Positions 44,682-55,068 are shown, numbered from the stretch's first letter. The stretch is 64,000 nucleotides of DNA from Paraburkholderia sp. D15 (GCF_029910215.1 NZ_CP110396.1:2790001-2854000), one strand, 5' to 3'. The notes: generated by a model from the letters alone, not told the origin. A program made the numbers and translations.

Positions 44682-45008
44682 TTAAAGCTCCTTTACATGT
44701 TGGTACCAGCCGTGGCCGATGAATTCATCTTAGCCAGATTACGCTGCACCACAGCATTTCTGGCGCGAAGCGTTGAGGTTTTGGCCCGGCTCGTTGGACC
44801 TGTTTTGATGAGCGAAATCGAAGCGTGCCGATTTGTCGTTCGATGGGACATGTCGCGTGGAAAACGATGTAATGGCGTGGTAGGGTTCGAATGAATACGT
44901 CGATGAACTCGCGGCGATTGCACGGTCAAAGGTAGGACACCGGATGTTCTTTTTGTTCTATTTGTCCAGTCCCTCGACATCGCATGCCGTCCGTTTCCAG
45001 GAACCGCA
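44682..45008. other. divergent promoter region, manC / polymerase gene
   Basis: 327 bases with GC content somewhat below the neighbours and no convincing gene. Short frames exist but are not protein-like. Two divergent genes must be driven from here. I could not place promoter hexamers with confidence. Confidence 0.5.
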
Positions 45009-46256
45009 ATGGCCTACATCTCGCTACTCGCGCTATTTCTGACCGTGACGAATATGGTGCCCGTGAGCGCAGTGGGTTTGCTTCCGCTGGTTGTGCTGCC
45101 GTGGCGATTCTTCGGTCGAAGCTACCCGGCATTCATGACGCCGCTCACGGCATTCACGCTGCTGGTCATCATTTCCACGCTGCTCTACGATCCGCACTCG
45201 TTTCTGGAATTCGATTTCTACCGGCGCGACGGCAACTTCTTCATCTCCTATGCGCCGATCTTCGCGGGTTGCCTGTACACGCATCGCTGGGATCTGAATA
45301 AAGTACTTCGCACGTTCTTCATCTTCGCGGTGGCCATCAACATTCCGCCCTACGCGTACTACGTGATTCACAACGGTTTGCTCAGCATCCTCGCGCGGCC
45401 GGACGACAGCTTCGGCAGTTTTTTCATCGCGCGTAACGCGGCGGGTGGATTTCTTGCCATGCTGTTCTGCCTGGGCGTGGCCTGCTATCTGCACAAGCGC
45501 AGTAAATGGCTATTGGCGTTGCTCGCCGCGAATGTGCTGATGCTGTTCTCCACTTACAGCCGTGGTTCGCTGCTGGGCGTGCTGATCGTGTTGCCGTATC
45601 TGTATTTCGGCCGCAAGCGCTGGATGCTCGCCACGCTGCTGGCCTGCCTGCTGGCGGGTTCGTTCGCGATGGCGATCTATCACACGGACTCTCGGGTCGA
45701 TTATTTCGGCTATCCCTTCACCATCGAGAATCAGGACGCGAAGGTCGCCAACCTCGACATCCGTTACGAATGGCTCTGGCCGCGCGCGTTGGCTTACTTC
45801 GAGCAGAGCCCGATCGTGGGGCTCGGGTTCGGATCGTTCGACGACCATATCGGCAATCTGACGTCCTATTTCGGCTTGTTGAGTATTCCGTCGAACATGA
45901 TCATCGAGCACAGCGATTCGCACGCTCACAACTCTTACCTGAACTTTCTCGCGGAGATGGGCGTGGTGGGACTTGGGCTGATGTTGTGCTTCTACTGGCG
46001 GCTGGTCGAATGGGGCAAGCATGGTGCGGCGGCTGCCGCGCTCTTCGGCAATGGCGAGAACTTCGCCGCGTTCCGGTTCGTCGAGCTGTCGTCGGTTTGC
46101 CTGCTGGTCATGGCGGCGACCGAACACCGGTTGGTCTCGCCGTCCAATGTGCTGATTCTCTCGCTGGTTATTTCGCTGCTGCTGGCGGCGCGCTCGGTCG
46201 ATAACGCCGCGATTGCCCACCTTCAGCGCAAATCCCGCAGCGGCGCGCCGCTTTGA
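45009..46256 (+). CDS. O-antigen ligase/polymerase-like membrane protein (Wzy type)
   Basis: A 415-residue inner-membrane protein with about ten to eleven hydrophobic segments, matching the O-antigen ligase/Wzy family. The large periplasmic loop contains LDIRYEWLWPRALAYFEQSP followed by IVGLGFGSFDD, and then HAHNSYLNFLAEMGVVGL, where HNxYLxxLxExG is the family hallmark. SRGSLLGVL is the upstream Arg motif. In this locus, with a flippase and co-polymerase, it most likely polymerises repeat units in the periplasm. AGGAA precedes the ATG. It is the only plus-strand gene between two minus operons. Confidence 0.87.
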   Translation: MAYISLLALFLTVTNMVPVSAVGLLPLVVLPWRFFGRSYPAFMTPLTAFTLLVIISTLLYDPHSFLEFDFYRRDGNFFISYAPIFAGCLYTHRWDLNKVLRTFFIFAVAINIPPYAYYVIHNGLLSILARPDDSFGSFFIARNAAGGFLAMLFCLGVACYLHKRSKWLLALLAANVLMLFSTYSRGSLLGVLIVLPYLYFGRKRWMLATLLACLLAGSFAMAIYHTDSRVDYFGYPFTIENQDAKVANLDIRYEWLWPRALAYFEQSPIVGLGFGSFDDHIGNLTSYFGLLSIPSNMIIEHSDSHAHNSYLNFLAEMGVVGLGLMLCFYWRLVEWGKHGAAAAALFGNGENFAAFRFVELSSVCLLVMAATEHRLVSPSNVLILSLVISLLLAARSVDNAAIAHLQRKSRSGAPL

Positions 46257-46264
46257 CGGCGTGC

Positions 46265-46283
46265 GCGGGATGACGTGTCCCGC
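46265..46283. terminator. hairpin between convergent genes
   Basis: GCGGGA and TCCCGC around a 7-base loop, in the 34-base gap between the convergent polymerase and GT4 genes. It can act in both directions but has no T-run. Confidence 0.4.
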
Positions 46284-46290
46284 TAATCTG

Positions 46291-47490
46291 TCATAGCGTC
46301 GACGACGCGACTTCGGCGTGATTGCGCTCTTCGGCGCTCAGTTCGCCCAGTACCGGATAGGGCAGAAACTGCTCAAGACCGCCATAGGGCAAACGGGCAT
46401 CGACAAAACTCATCAATGCGCTCTTGAAGTTCTCCGACGAGAAGCGCTCGGCGTTTCGGCGGCATACGCGAGGATCGAACAGATGCGCGTTGTGCTCGAA
46501 GCGCGTGACCGCTTCGAGCAGCGAGTCGATCGTCTGATCGCCGAAGAACACGCCGGTAGGCCGTTCGAGCGGCAGACCGATGACGGATTCCAGCGCACCG
46601 CCACGGCCGAATGCGATCACCGGCGTCCCGCATGCCTGTGCCTCCACCACCGAGATACCGAAGTCCTCTTCGGCGGCGAACACGAAAGCGCGAGCCCGCC
46701 GTAAGTGATCGACAAGCACGTCGAAAGGTTGATGGCCGAGTATCGATACGTTCTCGCCCGCGGCCGCCTTGATCTTCTTCATCTCCGGGCCGTCGCCGAT
46801 CACCACGAGGCGGCGCTCAGGCGTCTGCGAAAAAGCCCGCACGATGAGATCGATGCGCTTGTACGGCACCATGCGCGAGGTCGTCACGTAGAAGTCGTCC
46901 TTCTGCGCGCACATCGTCATGTTGGCCAGATCGACCGGCGGATAGATGACGGTCGCGTCGCGCCGATAGGTTTTCCTGATGCGTCGCGCGATGAATTGCG
47001 AATTCGCCAGCAGATGATCGACGCCGTTGGCCGAGCGCGAGTCCCAGCCGCGAATGTAGTGCAGCAGTACGCGCGCCAGCGCGGATTTGAGGCCGGTTTT
47101 CAGGTGCGATTCGTTCAGGTACTGATGTTGCAGATCCCACGCGTAGCGGATGGGCGAATGCACGTAACTCACGTGGAGCTGGTTCGGTCCGGTCAGCACG
47201 CCTTTGGCCACCGCGTGCGAACTCGAAATGACGAGGTCGTATGCGGAAAGGTCGATCTGTTCGATCGCGAGCGGCATCAACGGCAGATACGCGCGATAGC
47301 GCCTGCGCGCGAACGGCAGCCGCTGAATGAAGGAGGTGCTGACCGGTTTCCCTTTCACGCATTCGCGGTCTTCGAGAAAATCGACCAGCGAAAAGAGGTC
47401 GGCTTTCGGAAAGCACTCGATGATGTTTTTCAATACCTTTTCCGCGCCACCCGAAACCACCAGCCAATCGTGAACAATAGCGACTTTCAC
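46291..47490 (-). CDS. glycosyltransferase family 4
   Basis: A GT-B-fold retaining glycosyltransferase of family 4, 399 residues, acting on the cytosolic face of the membrane. The N-terminus VAIVHDWLVVSGGAEKVLKN is typical. SSSHAVAKGVL and VSYVHSPIRYAWDL are acceptor-side motifs, and the nucleotide-sugar site has the EX7E motif EEDFGISVVEAQACGTPVIA. The GTG start has a near-perfect AGGAGG seven bases upstream, deciding against the ATG nine codons earlier. It is the last gene of the kinase operon. With VSYVHSP it resembles mannosyltransferases, but the sugar is not certain. Confidence 0.92.
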   Translation of the reverse strand: MKVAIVHDWLVVSGGAEKVLKNIIECFPKADLFSLVDFLEDRECVKGKPVSTSFIQRLPFARRRYRAYLPLMPLAIEQIDLSAYDLVISSSHAVAKGVLTGPNQLHVSYVHSPIRYAWDLQHQYLNESHLKTGLKSALARVLLHYIRGWDSRSANGVDHLLANSQFIARRIRKTYRRDATVIYPPVDLANMTMCAQKDDFYVTTSRMVPYKRIDLIVRAFSQTPERRLVVIGDGPEMKKIKAAAGENVSILGHQPFDVLVDHLRRARAFVFAAEEDFGISVVEAQACGTPVIAFGRGGALESVIGLPLERPTGVFFGDQTIDSLLEAVTRFEHNAHLFDPRVCRRNAERFSSENFKSALMSFVDARLPYGGLEQFLPYPVLGELSAEERNHAEVASSTL

Positions 47491-47562
47491 TTCAACCTCC
47501 TGTGAGATTGCAATCACGGTCCATTGTCTGCATAGGCCCTTGCCATTGCGCGATGAGCCGGC

Positions 47563-48888
47563 TCATTCGTCTTCCGCGCCGCGCGCGGCGCGTGCGGCGG
47601 TCCGCAAGCCGCAGGCCCCGCGCACCAGGCTCAGCGCCCGCGTGCCGCCCGGCACGAGATCGAAGAGTTCGAGACGAATCACCACGCCCAGCAGCATGAA
47701 CGACAGAATCGCCTCGCCGGTCACCCGCGCGAACGCGATGCCGATGGCGCCGTAACGGGGCGCCAGATACAGCGCGGCGACCAGATTGATCAGCCCCGAT
47801 GCGATACCGACGACGGCGAGCAGACGATCTTTCTTGCGCGGCACGAACACATAGCCCGCGACGAATTCGTTGAAGGCCGCGAACGGAAACATCCACGCGA
47901 ACACCTGAAGTACATGCGCGCTGGGGCCGAACGCGGCGCCGAGAATCAGCGGCAGCACGAACGGGGAGAGCGCCAGCGCGCCGCAGAAAATCAGCAGGCC
48001 GTAGCCCATCAGCAGCATCGCGCCATGCCGGGTCGTCTCGTGCGCGCCGGCGTTGTCGCCCTGGGCGAGTTGCCGCGTGATGGTGGGAATGAACACCTGC
48101 GCGGCCGGGCCCATCAGCGCGAGCCCGATCGTCGCGAAACGTTCGGCCGCGCCGAAGTAGCCGACCTGTTCAGGCGTGGACAACAGCGTCAGCAGATAGG
48201 TCGACGAGGCGGTGAACACGACCGAGCCCGACGAGTAGAGAAACAGCATCGTCGAATTACGCACGAGGGCCGTGATGCCGCTGAAGCGGATGCGCGGCCA
48301 GCCGATCTGGCGAATCGTAATGCCGTACGAAACGATGGACGACGCCACGCCCGCGATCAATAGACTCGCCAGCACCCAGACCGAATCCGCGGGGCCGCGC
48401 ACGAGCGGCAACACCAGCACGAGGCTCAGCGCGAAGCCGAATACCTCGATCATGATCGGCGTGCGGAATTGATGACGGCCCTGGAACATCCAGCCGAGGT
48501 TCATGCCGGAGACGATCCCCAGCAGGGTGGCGAGAAAACCGATCAACGGTCGCTCGGAGAGCACCGGCGAACACAGCGTCCCGATCACGCCGATCAATCC
48601 GCCGACCAGTCCGTGGACCACGCGCGCGCTCACGTGCAGCGAGAAGATCTCGTTGCACTCGGCGTCGCTCTGCGCTTTCGACACGTCGCGCATGCCGACC
48701 GGACTGAAGCCGTAATTGACGAGCATCCAGATCACGTTCATCAGCGACATCGACGCGAGAACCTGGCCGTATCCCGCTACGCCCAGCATCCGCCCGTAAA
48801 ACGGCACCACGATGATGAGGTACACGTACCGCATCAAGTAGCCGCCGTAGACAAAGCCGATTACGCGGATGCTTTTTCGTCTATCCAT
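47563..48888 (-). CDS. wzx: polysaccharide flippase (Wzx)
   Basis: A 441-residue oligosaccharide flippase of the MOP/RfbX superfamily that moves undecaprenyl-linked repeat units to the periplasm. About twelve membrane helices are visible, for example YVYLIIVVPFYGRMLGVAGY, MLVNYGFSPVGMRDVSKAQS and YFGAAERFATIGLALMGPAA. The loop VNYGFSPVGMRDVS is a classical Wzx motif. GGAGAA lies just before the ATG. It is in the same operon as the co-polymerase, which fits a Wzx/Wzy-dependent pathway. Confidence 0.92.
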   Translation of the reverse strand: MDRRKSIRVIGFVYGGYLMRYVYLIIVVPFYGRMLGVAGYGQVLASMSLMNVIWMLVNYGFSPVGMRDVSKAQSDAECNEIFSLHVSARVVHGLVGGLIGVIGTLCSPVLSERPLIGFLATLLGIVSGMNLGWMFQGRHQFRTPIMIEVFGFALSLVLVLPLVRGPADSVWVLASLLIAGVASSIVSYGITIRQIGWPRIRFSGITALVRNSTMLFLYSSGSVVFTASSTYLLTLLSTPEQVGYFGAAERFATIGLALMGPAAQVFIPTITRQLAQGDNAGAHETTRHGAMLLMGYGLLIFCGALALSPFVLPLILGAAFGPSAHVLQVFAWMFPFAAFNEFVAGYVFVPRKKDRLLAVVGIASGLINLVAALYLAPRYGAIGIAFARVTGEAILSFMLLGVVIRLELFDLVPGGTRALSLVRGACGLRTAARAARGAEDE

Positions 48889-48924
48889 GCCGTTCTCCGT
48901 GCCTGCGTCGTGGACTGGTGGACT

Positions 48925-50013
48925 TCAACGTCCAGCCACGCGATGGCGGGCCAGCGGGTTCGAGATATAGCGCACCACGAAGTCGGACAGTGGCGAGTAC
49001 GGAATCAGGCACAAACTCGACAGCACCAGCGTGCCGAGTTTCTTCTTCAGGCTCCAGAAGGGATTGGCGACGATGGTGTGCAGATACGCGCGCGAATCCC
49101 ACATCATCCAGTGCCAGCGGTTATGCAGCGGAGCGCGATAGACGCCGCTGCAAAAGCGCGCCTTCTCGTGCGAAAAGTCGTGGAAGGCGGGCGGCAGTTC
49201 CATCTGCAGACGGGTGCCGGCAATGTCGCGCAGGATCGACCATCGCGAGGTGAACGCTTCGGGCGCCTTGCTCATGTCCTCGGAGTTCGAGAAGGACACG
49301 GTGACCTTGTCGGCGTTGTGCACGCGATAGCCGCCCAGTGGCCTTGGAATCGTCGCGACGCGGCCCAGCAGTGCGGTGCCGTAGATCGCGTAGAAGTCGG
49401 CCCCGTAGCGGTTGATGGCGGCTTTCGGCACGGGGAAAATGCGCCGCAACGCACTCACGCGATAAGCGTTTCCCGAAGCCGGCGGCGAGGGATACAGCCA
49501 GCCGGACAGCAGCAATCTTCCGCAGTCGGCCGGCGGCTCGGTGTGCGGCACATGCGCGCCCGTCAGCTTGCCCGCGCTATCCATCACGTCGAGGCGGAAC
49601 TGGACTTTCGCCCAGTCTCCGGTCGAGAAGAAACGCATCACTTCGGAGACGGCGCGGGGATACAGAACGTCGTCGGAGTCGAGAAAGATCGCGTACTCGG
49701 TGTCGAGCGCCTCGATCGCGCGGTTGTAGGCGGACACCTGGCCGCCGTTCTCCTTGAGGATCGTCGAGATGCGCGTGCCGAACCGTTCGATGACCGCGCG
49801 CGAACCGTCCGTCGAGCCGTCGTCGATCACCAGCACGGACGTGCCGGGATAGTCCTGCGCGAGCGCCGATTCGATCGCGGCAGCGAGGTAGCGCTCGTAG
49901 TTGTAGTTGCAGATCACGACGGTGATTGGGCTCATGGTAGCGGGCGCGGTTTGTATTTGAGTCAATGCTTGGGTTGCCAAATAAGTTATTGAACGAGTCG
50001 TTGCGTCAGTCAT
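48925..50013 (-). CDS. glycosyltransferase family 2
   Basis: A GT-A-fold inverting glycosyltransferase, 362 residues. The N-terminal domain has TVVICNYNYERYLAAAIESA, the VLVIDDGSTDGS motif, and the DxD-like catalytic metal site YAIFLDSDDVLYP. A C-terminal amphipathic region with several aromatic residues may sit on the membrane. The ATG at 50013 is four bases after the upstream gene's stop, favouring coupling; an internal ATG at 49935 would remove 26 less conserved residues. It sits between the exported hydrolase and the flippase. Confidence 0.9.
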   Translation of the reverse strand: MTDATTRSITYLATQALTQIQTAPATMSPITVVICNYNYERYLAAAIESALAQDYPGTSVLVIDDGSTDGSRAVIERFGTRISTILKENGGQVSAYNRAIEALDTEYAIFLDSDDVLYPRAVSEVMRFFSTGDWAKVQFRLDVMDSAGKLTGAHVPHTEPPADCGRLLLSGWLYPSPPASGNAYRVSALRRIFPVPKAAINRYGADFYAIYGTALLGRVATIPRPLGGYRVHNADKVTVSFSNSEDMSKAPEAFTSRWSILRDIAGTRLQMELPPAFHDFSHEKARFCSGVYRAPLHNRWHWMMWDSRAYLHTIVANPFWSLKKKLGTLVLSSLCLIPYSPLSDFVVRYISNPLARHRVAGR

Positions 50014-50017
50014 GTCG

Positions 50018-51538
50018 TCAGGCCATGTTCACGTCGTGCACGACGACGTAGGCCAGATGCCGGTGCGGCGGATTATTCGAATTGCCGGAATGACCGGAAT
50101 TACTGGAATTGCCGGTCCCGTCCGCTCCATTGGTGACACTCGGTACCTTGAAGCGAACGTTCAGCGTGGCACCGCTCCACGTTCCAGCGATATCGCTTGC
50201 AGCGCTCGCACCGCCCGTCACCGCATCGATCAATTCGACACGTGCATTGGCGTTGGCGGGCGGCCTGATACCGGTCACGCCGACACTGCGCCAACCCGGC
50301 TCGGCACTGACCTGCATCACCAGATCGCGGCCCGAAAGCAGTGCCTTGCCGTCGACGCCCGCGCCGAATTTCATCGCCTTCGGAAACGCGGACAGCGTGC
50401 CGTTCGCGGTCCGGCACAGCGCGACGAGGCTTCTGCCGGACACGTTGTAAGTCCGCTCGGGCGGTCCGCGATGCGTGAGACGAAAGGGCTCGTAGCCGTC
50501 CCAGTGATAAACCATCGACAGGTATTTGTTGGGGTCGTCCCAGTCGCTGTCGAGCGCCCACACGGCGAGGTCGAAGAAATAGCGCGGCAGGTAATGCGGG
50601 TCCTTCATGTACGCGTCGCCGATTTCCGTTTGCCAGACGCCGCGCGCGGGACCGTTCTTCACGTACTGCCGGTACAGCGAATCGAGATCGGTCACGGGCA
50701 GATAGTGGGTGTCGATGTAATCGACCCAGTCCAGCATCCGTTCATTCCATACCGGACTGCGGTACTCCAGCCACGTCTTGAAGTTGTCGAGGCCGCCCTG
50801 GTCCGGCCATCCGCCATACACGACGTAGGCGCGATAGCGGCGGATGATGCGGGCCGCCGGAATATGAATCTTGTCGACGTAGTCCTGCATCGCGCGCGCG
50901 TATGGCTTCGAGGTCTTCAGGTTGCCGTCCGCATCCGGCCCATGCCAGAACGTCGCCTGCGCGAGGCCGCCGGACAGCGTGCCGGCGGCCTCGTTCCAGA
51001 TCTGGAAATGGCGGAGGTTATAAGGCGGCGCGGAGTACTGACGCACCACCGCCTCGACGTAACGCGTCCAGCCTGCCACATCCACCGGCGCGGAATTGGC
51101 GTCGCGCGGCACGCGCGAATTCCACCAGGGCGTGTAGCCGAGTTGCAGCAGCGAGCCGATTCCATTGCGCTTGTTCGCGAGCAACGCGGGCGGCAGATCG
51201 GCATCGAATGCGGAACTGGTCTTGTCGACCCGCATCACGTCGAGCGGACTGTGCGGCTGGCCAGGACCTACTGAACCGCGCCCCCAACTGATGCCCATCG
51301 CGCGCCACATCTCGACGTCGTCCGGCGCACCTGCCCAGCCGTTCGAGCCGATCAGCTGGGTGATCCGCCGCTCGTGCATCCCATGCGCCTGGGTGCCTGG
51401 CGCCCCCGCCGACAGCGACAGCGCAGTCCTGGCGCGTGCGAGCGGCGTCGCCATGCCGGCGCACGCGGCGAGCAGGCGCAAGATGCGCCGCCGTCCGGCA
51501 AAGTGCGCGAGGGTGTCGATGCGCTGGCCTGCGAACAT
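50018..51538 (-). CDS. exported glycoside hydrolase (clan A-like)
   Basis: A 506-residue protein with a signal-like N-terminus carrying a twin-arginine pattern (GRRRILRLLAACAGMATPL), so Tat export is possible. The catalytic (beta/alpha)8 region has the acid/base motif HFQIWNEAAG and a likely nucleophile in VWQTEIGDAYM, resembling GH39/GH5-type enzymes. A C-terminal beta domain (WRSVGVTGIRPPANANARVE) ends in an Asn/Ser/Gly-rich linker and a strand. It lies three bases after the GT4 stop and just before GT2, so it is coupled to synthesis. It probably trims or degrades the same polysaccharide in the periplasm or outside. The family number is uncertain. Confidence 0.75.
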   Translation of the reverse strand: MFAGQRIDTLAHFAGRRRILRLLAACAGMATPLARARTALSLSAGAPGTQAHGMHERRITQLIGSNGWAGAPDDVEMWRAMGISWGRGSVGPGQPHSPLDVMRVDKTSSAFDADLPPALLANKRNGIGSLLQLGYTPWWNSRVPRDANSAPVDVAGWTRYVEAVVRQYSAPPYNLRHFQIWNEAAGTLSGGLAQATFWHGPDADGNLKTSKPYARAMQDYVDKIHIPAARIIRRYRAYVVYGGWPDQGGLDNFKTWLEYRSPVWNERMLDWVDYIDTHYLPVTDLDSLYRQYVKNGPARGVWQTEIGDAYMKDPHYLPRYFFDLAVWALDSDWDDPNKYLSMVYHWDGYEPFRLTHRGPPERTYNVSGRSLVALCRTANGTLSAFPKAMKFGAGVDGKALLSGRDLVMQVSAEPGWRSVGVTGIRPPANANARVELIDAVTGGASAASDIAGTWSGATLNVRFKVPSVTNGADGTGNSSNSGHSGNSNNPPHRHLAYVVVHDVNMA

Positions 51539-51541
51539 GGG

Positions 51542-52657
51542 CTAGCTCGCCGACGCGCTGGGCGCCAGTTGCGGCAGGCGATTGCCAGCGTGACCATGAA
51601 GAACCTGCAGAACCTTTTGCGCGGCATCTTCCCAGCGGAACTCGCGTGCGCGGGCCATCCCCAAGGTTCGGTAATGCTCGCGCAACTGCGGGTTACGCAT
51701 CATCAGGGAGATCTTTGCCGCGATGTCGGCGGCCGACGTCGCATCGCAATACAGCGCGGCATCGCCGCACGCTTCCGGTATCGACGTGCGGGACGAGGCC
51801 ACGACCGGACAGCCGCAGTACATCGCTTCGAGCGGCGGCAGTCCGAACCCCTCGTACAGCGACGGAAAAACGAGGCAGGCGGCGTTCTCGTAGAGCGACT
51901 TCAATTCGCCGTCGCGTACGAAACCAGCCCAGACGATGTGCTTGCCGTAGTCGCGCGGTTTCGCTTGTGCATCGTTGAATACGCGGGGATTGCGGCCGCC
52001 GACAACGACAAATTTGACGCCGTTCAGATGGCCGAGCGTATCGATCGCTTCCAGCGCGCATTGGAGATTCTTGCGGGGATCGAGGCTGCCGACGATCACG
52101 CAATAGGCGTCTCTCGCAAGATCGAGGCGACTTAACACACTGGGGTCCGCCACGACCCGGTCCAGATGATCCGCGCCCGGCGTGATGACGGTGACGCGCG
52201 ATTCATCGATCTTCATGTGATGGCAGATCCGCGTCCTCGAATACGCGGACACCGTCAGGATGGTCGGCTGCATGCGCGGCAGCAGGCCGAAACAGACGCG
52301 ATACCACAGGCGGAATTTTCTGGAGAAGGCGTGCGGCACGTCGTAGATCGCCATGTCGTGGACCATCACGACCTGCCCGCGCTTGAACACCGGATGCGTA
52401 TTGCACAGATTGAGCAGCTTCGTGCCGCGCGCCGCAAAGGGCAGGGTGATCTGCTCCCACAGCGTGCCGCGCAGCCACGGAAAGCGGCGCTGGCGTTTCA
52501 GTTGCGCGCCCGGCTCGACGACATTGCGCGGCACGAACACTTCCAGTTCTTCACCGGGCGTCGCGCTCATCTGCATCGCGCGCGTCAACTCGTACGCGAC
52601 ACGTTGAACGCCGGTGACGGACTGCGAGGTGAACTTTCCGTTGATTGCAAAGGCCAT
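51542..52657 (-). CDS. glycosyltransferase family 4
   Basis: A 371-residue GT-B-fold retaining glycosyltransferase. [20 protein letters not shown] at the start and [15 protein letters not shown] are typical of mannosyl/rhamnosyltransferases. The donor site shows [20 protein letters not shown] and the EX7E motif in [20 protein letters not shown]. The ATG at 52657 has GGAGA upstream, and homology begins there. It is the second gene of the kinase operon. GDP-mannose from ManC could be its donor. Confidence 0.93.
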   Translation of the reverse strand: MAFAINGKFTSQSVTGVQRVAYELTRAMQMSATPGEELEVFVPRNVVEPGAQLKRQRRFPWLRGTLWEQITLPFAARGTKLLNLCNTHPVFKRGQVVMVHDMAIYDVPHAFSRKFRLWYRVCFGLLPRMQPTILTVSAYSRTRICHHMKIDESRVTVITPGADHLDRVVADPSVLSRLDLARDAYCVIVGSLDPRKNLQCALEAIDTLGHLNGVKFVVVGGRNPRVFNDAQAKPRDYGKHIVWAGFVRDGELKSLYENAACLVFPSLYEGFGLPPLEAMYCGCPVVASSRTSIPEACGDAALYCDATSAADIAAKISLMMRNPQLREHYRTLGMARAREFRWEDAAQKVLQVLHGHAGNRLPQLAPSASAS

Positions 52658-52725
52658 CGGGTTCTCCGTTTGACGATGCCGCGCGGGGTGTGATCGGGTT
52701 GTGAACTCGCTCGCCGCCGACGCAT

Positions 52726-55068
52726 TCAGTGCGTGGTTTCGAGGTCGCCGTAATCGCTGGCGTAGTTCGCCGCGTAGCCGTAATTGCGCGTGCTTCGCCG
52801 TAGCGGAATACCGTTGAATACCGCGCCGGCAATGCGCCCCTCGGCGCGTTCCAGCTTCTTGACCGTATCCGCGATCTCCTGCTCGCTTTGCATGCCCGAG
52901 CGCAGCACCAGTAGCGACGAGCCGGTCTGGCACGCGATGATCGACGCGTCGGTCACCGCGAGGAACGGCGGCGTGTCGATGATCACCATGTCGAACTGCG
53001 TCGCGAGCCGGTCCAGCAATTCCTTGAACTGCGGTTTCATCAGCAGGGCCGCGGGATTCTCCGGCCGTATGCCGCACGACAGGAACGTCAACCCGTCGAC
53101 GCTGGTCGGCCGCAATGCATTGCGTAAGGTCATGCGGCCCGAGAGCACTTCCGACAGACCGCCACGGTTCGGCTCGCCGAACAACGCCGCGAGATGACCG
53201 CGACGCATGTCCGCGTCGATCAGCACGACGCGCGAACCGATTTCCGCATGCAGGATCGCGAGATTGGCCGCCACGAAGCTCTTGCCCGCGGAGGGTGTCG
53301 GTCCGATCACCATCAGGTGGGGATTGCGCGCGTGGGCCAGATCGCGCGCCACCGCTGTACGTACCGCTCGCAGCGCTTCCACCGACGGATCGTGCGGATA
53401 GCGCGCGGCGAGAATGCGCGTGTGATTGGCCGTGAGCGCCGCGTCGAGATCGGCGTCGGCGGGATCGCGGAGAAACTGGGGCTCGACGGCGCCTTGCTGG
53501 AGCGGTAAACCAGCGCGTCCGCCTGCATCGCGTAGTGCCTTGCGCCCGCCACCCGCGCCGTGACGATCGAGCGACAACTGCTGCTGACTGAACAGGATCT
53601 CGCCGAACACCGGCACGCTCATGCGGCTTTCCACGTAGCGCGGGTCGGTGACGCCCGTCATCACGTGACGGCGCATGAACACCAGCATCACGCCGGACAG
53701 CAGACCCAGCACCATGCCGCCGGCCAGCACGATTTCAGGCTTGGGCTTGACCGGACGATGCGGCCGGATCGCGGGATCGACGATATGCACACCGCCCGTC
53801 GTGCTCGCGCGCCGCACCTGCAATTGCTCGGCCTTCTGCACCATGCCGAGATAGACCGTCTCCGCGACTTTCTGTGCGCGCACCAGATCGACGCTTTGAC
53901 GCTCGGACGAGGGCATATCGTTGAAATGGCCGTCGAATTGCGCCTTCGCGTCCTGCAGTTGCTGGAGCTGCCGGTCGGCGGTTTGCACCCAGCGGCTGTC
54001 CGGCGTGTAGCGTTCGAGCAGTTGCGTGCGTTGTATCTGCAGCGTCGCGATCTGCTTGTCGATGTCGAGGCCGCCTTGCAGATAGGCTTGCGCTTCGCTG
54101 GTCGGCTGAATGGATTGCGAGCCGGAACGGAAATGCTTGAGATCGTCCTCGGCCTTCCTCAGGTCTTTCAACAGCCGCGGTAGTTCGCCATTGATGAACG
54201 CGAGCGTGGTCGTGTCGTTCTGCTGACGCGCCGCGATCGCGTAGGCGAGGTACTGATCCGCCATGGCGTTGGCGACATCGGTGGCCCGGTCGGGATTCTT
54301 GTCTTCGTACGCTAGCTGCATCAGACCGGACTCTTTCTCCTTGTCGCCGATCTTGATGTGCTTTTCGAACTGCGCGATCGCGTCGAGCGGATTCCAGCGG
54401 ATCACCTGAAACTCGGTATCCGGACGCGCGCTGAGTTCCTTGATGAGCATCGACACGCCATTGCCCTGCGCGGGTTTGCCGACGAAACCCTTGACGAGCA
54501 CCTGGCCGGAAGGACCGCGCAATTCGTACGCGCCGTTCTCGAGCGCGGTGAGGGTGAGTTTCTTTTCCTCGAGATCGCGCGGGACATCCAGCGAGCCGAC
54601 CTGCACGCGCTCGCCGCCCCACGCAAACGAAGAGAGGCCGAACCACGCGCCGGACGGCTCGCCTGGCGTCGCGAATTTCTCGGCAATGCTGCCGAGGACA
54701 GGGACCGTGCGCGGCGTGACCGACACGTCGAAACGGAATTTCTCGATCACCGGATCGAGTACCGCGCGGCTGCTCATCACGGCCATTTCGGTCGATGCGG
54801 ACGGCGCGGGCGGCGGCAACGCTTCCTGCCCCTGCAAGGCGAGGCCGAGCGCATTCGGCTCGGGCGGATCGACGCGCATCAGCACATCGGCGGAGTAGAT
54901 CGGCGAGGCGATCAGCAAGTACGCCACGGCGAGCGTGAGCACGGCGACGGCCGTCGTGACGATCTCCCAGATATGGTCCCGCATCAGCGTGAACATGCCG
55001 CCGACGCTGAGTTGACCGCGCTCGGCATGGGGAGCGTCAAAGAGCGAATTTCTCGGGTAGTAATCCAC
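52726..55068 (-). CDS. wzc: Wzc-like polysaccharide co-polymerase and tyrosine autokinase
   Basis: A 780-residue inner-membrane protein of the Wzc/BY-kinase family. Transmembrane helix 1 (about 35-58) and helix 2 (about 444-468) flank a periplasmic coiled-coil chain-length domain (GNVR type). The cytosolic kinase has Walker A GPTPSAGKSFVAANLAI, Walker A' VVLIDADMRRGHL and Walker B MVIIDTPPFLAV. The C-terminal tail has a Tyr cluster (NYGYAANYASDYGD) for autophosphorylation. The GTG start at 55068 has GGAAGGA eight bases upstream. No cognate phosphatase (Wzb) or Wza gene is adjacent. It heads the operon of GTs, hydrolase and flippase. Confidence 0.93.
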   Translation of the reverse strand: MDYYPRNSLFDAPHAERGQLSVGGMFTLMRDHIWEIVTTAVAVLTLAVAYLLIASPIYSADVLMRVDPPEPNALGLALQGQEALPPPAPSASTEMAVMSSRAVLDPVIEKFRFDVSVTPRTVPVLGSIAEKFATPGEPSGAWFGLSSFAWGGERVQVGSLDVPRDLEEKKLTLTALENGAYELRGPSGQVLVKGFVGKPAQGNGVSMLIKELSARPDTEFQVIRWNPLDAIAQFEKHIKIGDKEKESGLMQLAYEDKNPDRATDVANAMADQYLAYAIAARQQNDTTTLAFINGELPRLLKDLRKAEDDLKHFRSGSQSIQPTSEAQAYLQGGLDIDKQIATLQIQRTQLLERYTPDSRWVQTADRQLQQLQDAKAQFDGHFNDMPSSERQSVDLVRAQKVAETVYLGMVQKAEQLQVRRASTTGGVHIVDPAIRPHRPVKPKPEIVLAGGMVLGLLSGVMLVFMRRHVMTGVTDPRYVESRMSVPVFGEILFSQQQLSLDRHGAGGGRKALRDAGGRAGLPLQQGAVEPQFLRDPADADLDAALTANHTRILAARYPHDPSVEALRAVRTAVARDLAHARNPHLMVIGPTPSAGKSFVAANLAILHAEIGSRVVLIDADMRRGHLAALFGEPNRGGLSEVLSGRMTLRNALRPTSVDGLTFLSCGIRPENPAALLMKPQFKELLDRLATQFDMVIIDTPPFLAVTDASIIACQTGSSLLVLRSGMQSEQEIADTVKKLERAEGRIAGAVFNGIPLRRSTRNYGYAANYASDYGDLETTH

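Noticed and set aside
44770..44790. TGGCGCGAAGCGTTGA upstream of the polymerase gene as a sigma-54 promoter
   Set aside because: The spacing between the GG and TTG blocks is one base too long and the -12 GC is absent.
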